Shown in pieces: positions 62,977 to 64,000 of a stretch of DNA of 64,000 bases. The stretch comes from Iris pallida. Lineage: Eukaryota > Streptophyta > Magnoliopsida > Asparagales > Iridaceae. Where the stretch lies: assembly GCA_029216955.1 (NCBI GenBank), contig JANAVB010002199.1, positions 14,501,417-14,565,416 on the forward strand, given 5' to 3'. Each line of letters opens with the position of its first letter. Within the stretch, counting starts at the first letter, position 1. The notes under the pieces were generated by a model. It did no database searches, was not told where the DNA came from, and saw only the letters and a program-made list of their open reading frames with translations. The translations under genes and the position numbers were made by a program.

Positions 62977-63206
62977 CCCAATTTTGTCCATATTAATTTA
63001 ACGTTAATATTAATGTTAATTTAATGTTAATATTAATTAATGTTAATGTTAATATTAATATTAATGTTAATGTTAATATTAATATGTTTACAGTATTTCC
63101 ATCGTCCAAGTCATACTTTAATATTAACATTAACATTAATATTAACATTAACATTAATTAATATTAACATTAATATTAACGTTAAATTAATATGGACAAA
63201 ATTGGG
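62977..63206. mobile_element. Tourist-like foldback MITE built of TTAAYR hexamers
   Basis: Left end CCCAATTTTGTCCATATTAA matches the inverted right end exactly, flanked by TAA (62974-62976, 63207-63209), the PIF/Harbinger-type duplication. The arms of roughly 85-105 bp consist almost wholly of GTTAAT/ATTAAT/ATTAAC units. The single-stranded loop is about 63090-63120. It sits about 210 bp upstream of the FAR1-like start. Confidence 0.85.
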
Positions 63207-63413
63207 TAATTAACTTTTTGGGTTAAAATTTGTCATGTCATCGGTCATGTCAGATGACACACAATATTATTTAACATGCTACATCAGCTGCCACATAAGG
63301 AGGGATATATTAGAGGGACAATTTGGATGTACGAATAGCATTACTCTTTCTTTTTGTATTGTTTTTTGTCCTTTGTTTCTTCTGTTGGTTTCTAACACAC
63401 TATATTTTCTTCA

Positions 63414-64000
63414 ATGGCGACGTCACATGGAGAAACTGATCGTCGTGTGGAAGAATTAGTTGATGAAGAAAACTTCGCTTCAAGAGCAGTGTCAGATGAT
63501 TTGGATGATGAGCAAAGTTTGGAATCTGTTAACTTAGGAGACAATAAAGAACAAGAGGAAGAAAACAACGGAGGAATGCATCATAACGATGACGACGACA
63601 TCAACGCAAACAACGAAATGTTATTTCGCATCACCCTTTCTAATGGATTTAAGAAATGCATTATATTTTTACATTGATTTTTCATACTTATTTTGTTTTA
63701 TTCTGTTCTTAGGAACGATAGTGAATCTCCATTAGATTTCGATGCAGCGACGATGAAAAAAATATTACAGTCTGCCAACATTAACAAAGACCCAAGGGAT
63801 CTCTTAGATGAAGATATTGTTGGCTTACACAACTCTATTGAAGAAGCAGACATTCTACCGAATATATTCAAAAGCATTTGGTTTCAGTATTAAAAAGAAC
63901 AAAGTAAATAAAAACAAATCTGGGATGGTGATGGTCCGTAGTTGGTGTTGTTCGAATGCGGGATTCAGACAAAAGAAATACAATGAAGCTCCTAACAGGG
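63414..64000 (+). CDS. FAR1/FHY3-like gene, 5' part, apparent frameshift
   Basis: ATG at 63414 opens an acidic N-terminus (DLDDEQSLESVNLGDNKEQE). The likely first intron is 63620-63712 (93 bp, GT-AG), giving NNEM|NDSESPLDF, then LLDEDIVGLHNSIEEAD. Near 63852 the frame moves by one base. The new frame reads TFYRIYSKAFGFSIKKNKVN, then VRSWCCSNAGFRQKKYNEAP to the window end. This is the FAR1-type DNA-binding region (FYxxYAxxxGFSI and a C..C..GFR pattern) of Mutator-transposase-derived transcription factors. It may be a pseudogene, an assembly error, or a frame restored by a short unseen splice. It lacks the MULE domain because the window ends. Confidence 0.65.

Overview
This 64 kb window is nuclear DNA of a flowering plant. 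It has small exons with GT-AG introns, plant-type transposons (Ty3/gypsy chromovirus, L1-like LINE, hAT and Tourist-like non-autonomous elements) and orthologues of plant genes. The sequence alone does not place it more precisely.

One giant gene fills most of the window on the + strand: the 3' part of midasin (MDN1), the AAA+ motor that remodels pre-60S ribosomal particles. I could join 56 coding segments (1-54, then 2786 to the stop at 58913-58915) at GT-AG boundaries. From the segment at 2786 onward they read as one uninterrupted frame of 3,753 codons, which implies a functional allele. The 5' part of the gene (AAA1-AAA4, roughly 1,600-1,700 residues judging from family size) lies before position 1. 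The segment holds AAA5 (exons 23673-24912), AAA6 (25048-27567), the long helical linker (to about 54852), an Asp/Glu-rich tail (54934-56929) and the C-terminal MIDAS domain (57039-58915).

The introns are unusually rich in transposons. Intron 2786/6455 holds a 3.07 kb hAT-type element with an 8-bp target duplication and a second hAT nested inside it. Intron 6529-19015 holds a decayed gypsy element (10228-18474) that itself carries a truncated LINE, a hAT-type insertion in its 3' LTR and a foreign block in gag. Intron 31621-39551 holds a nearly full-length LINE (33271-38840), next to a foldback MITE and a 60-bp perfect palindrome. Intron 40781-43531 holds a coding-free LTR element. Five copies of a GTATCGG-rich hAT-type family and several CCTAGGCG-rich hAT-type elements are scattered through the introns, many with recognisable 8-bp target duplications.

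Downstream, convergent with MDN1, a Rab8/RABE small GTPase gene lies on the - strand (coding exons 60499-61728). Its first coding exon was not found in the window. At the right edge a FAR1/FHY3-like gene begins on the + strand (63414 onward), with an apparent one-base frameshift near 63852. Just upstream of it is a 230-bp foldback MITE.

No CRISPR, prokaryotic operon or certain RNA gene is present. The most interesting structure is the transposon layer: LINE copies and a MITE embedded in (TA)n tracts, and several hAT families that share a plan of GC-rich subterminal motif arrays.
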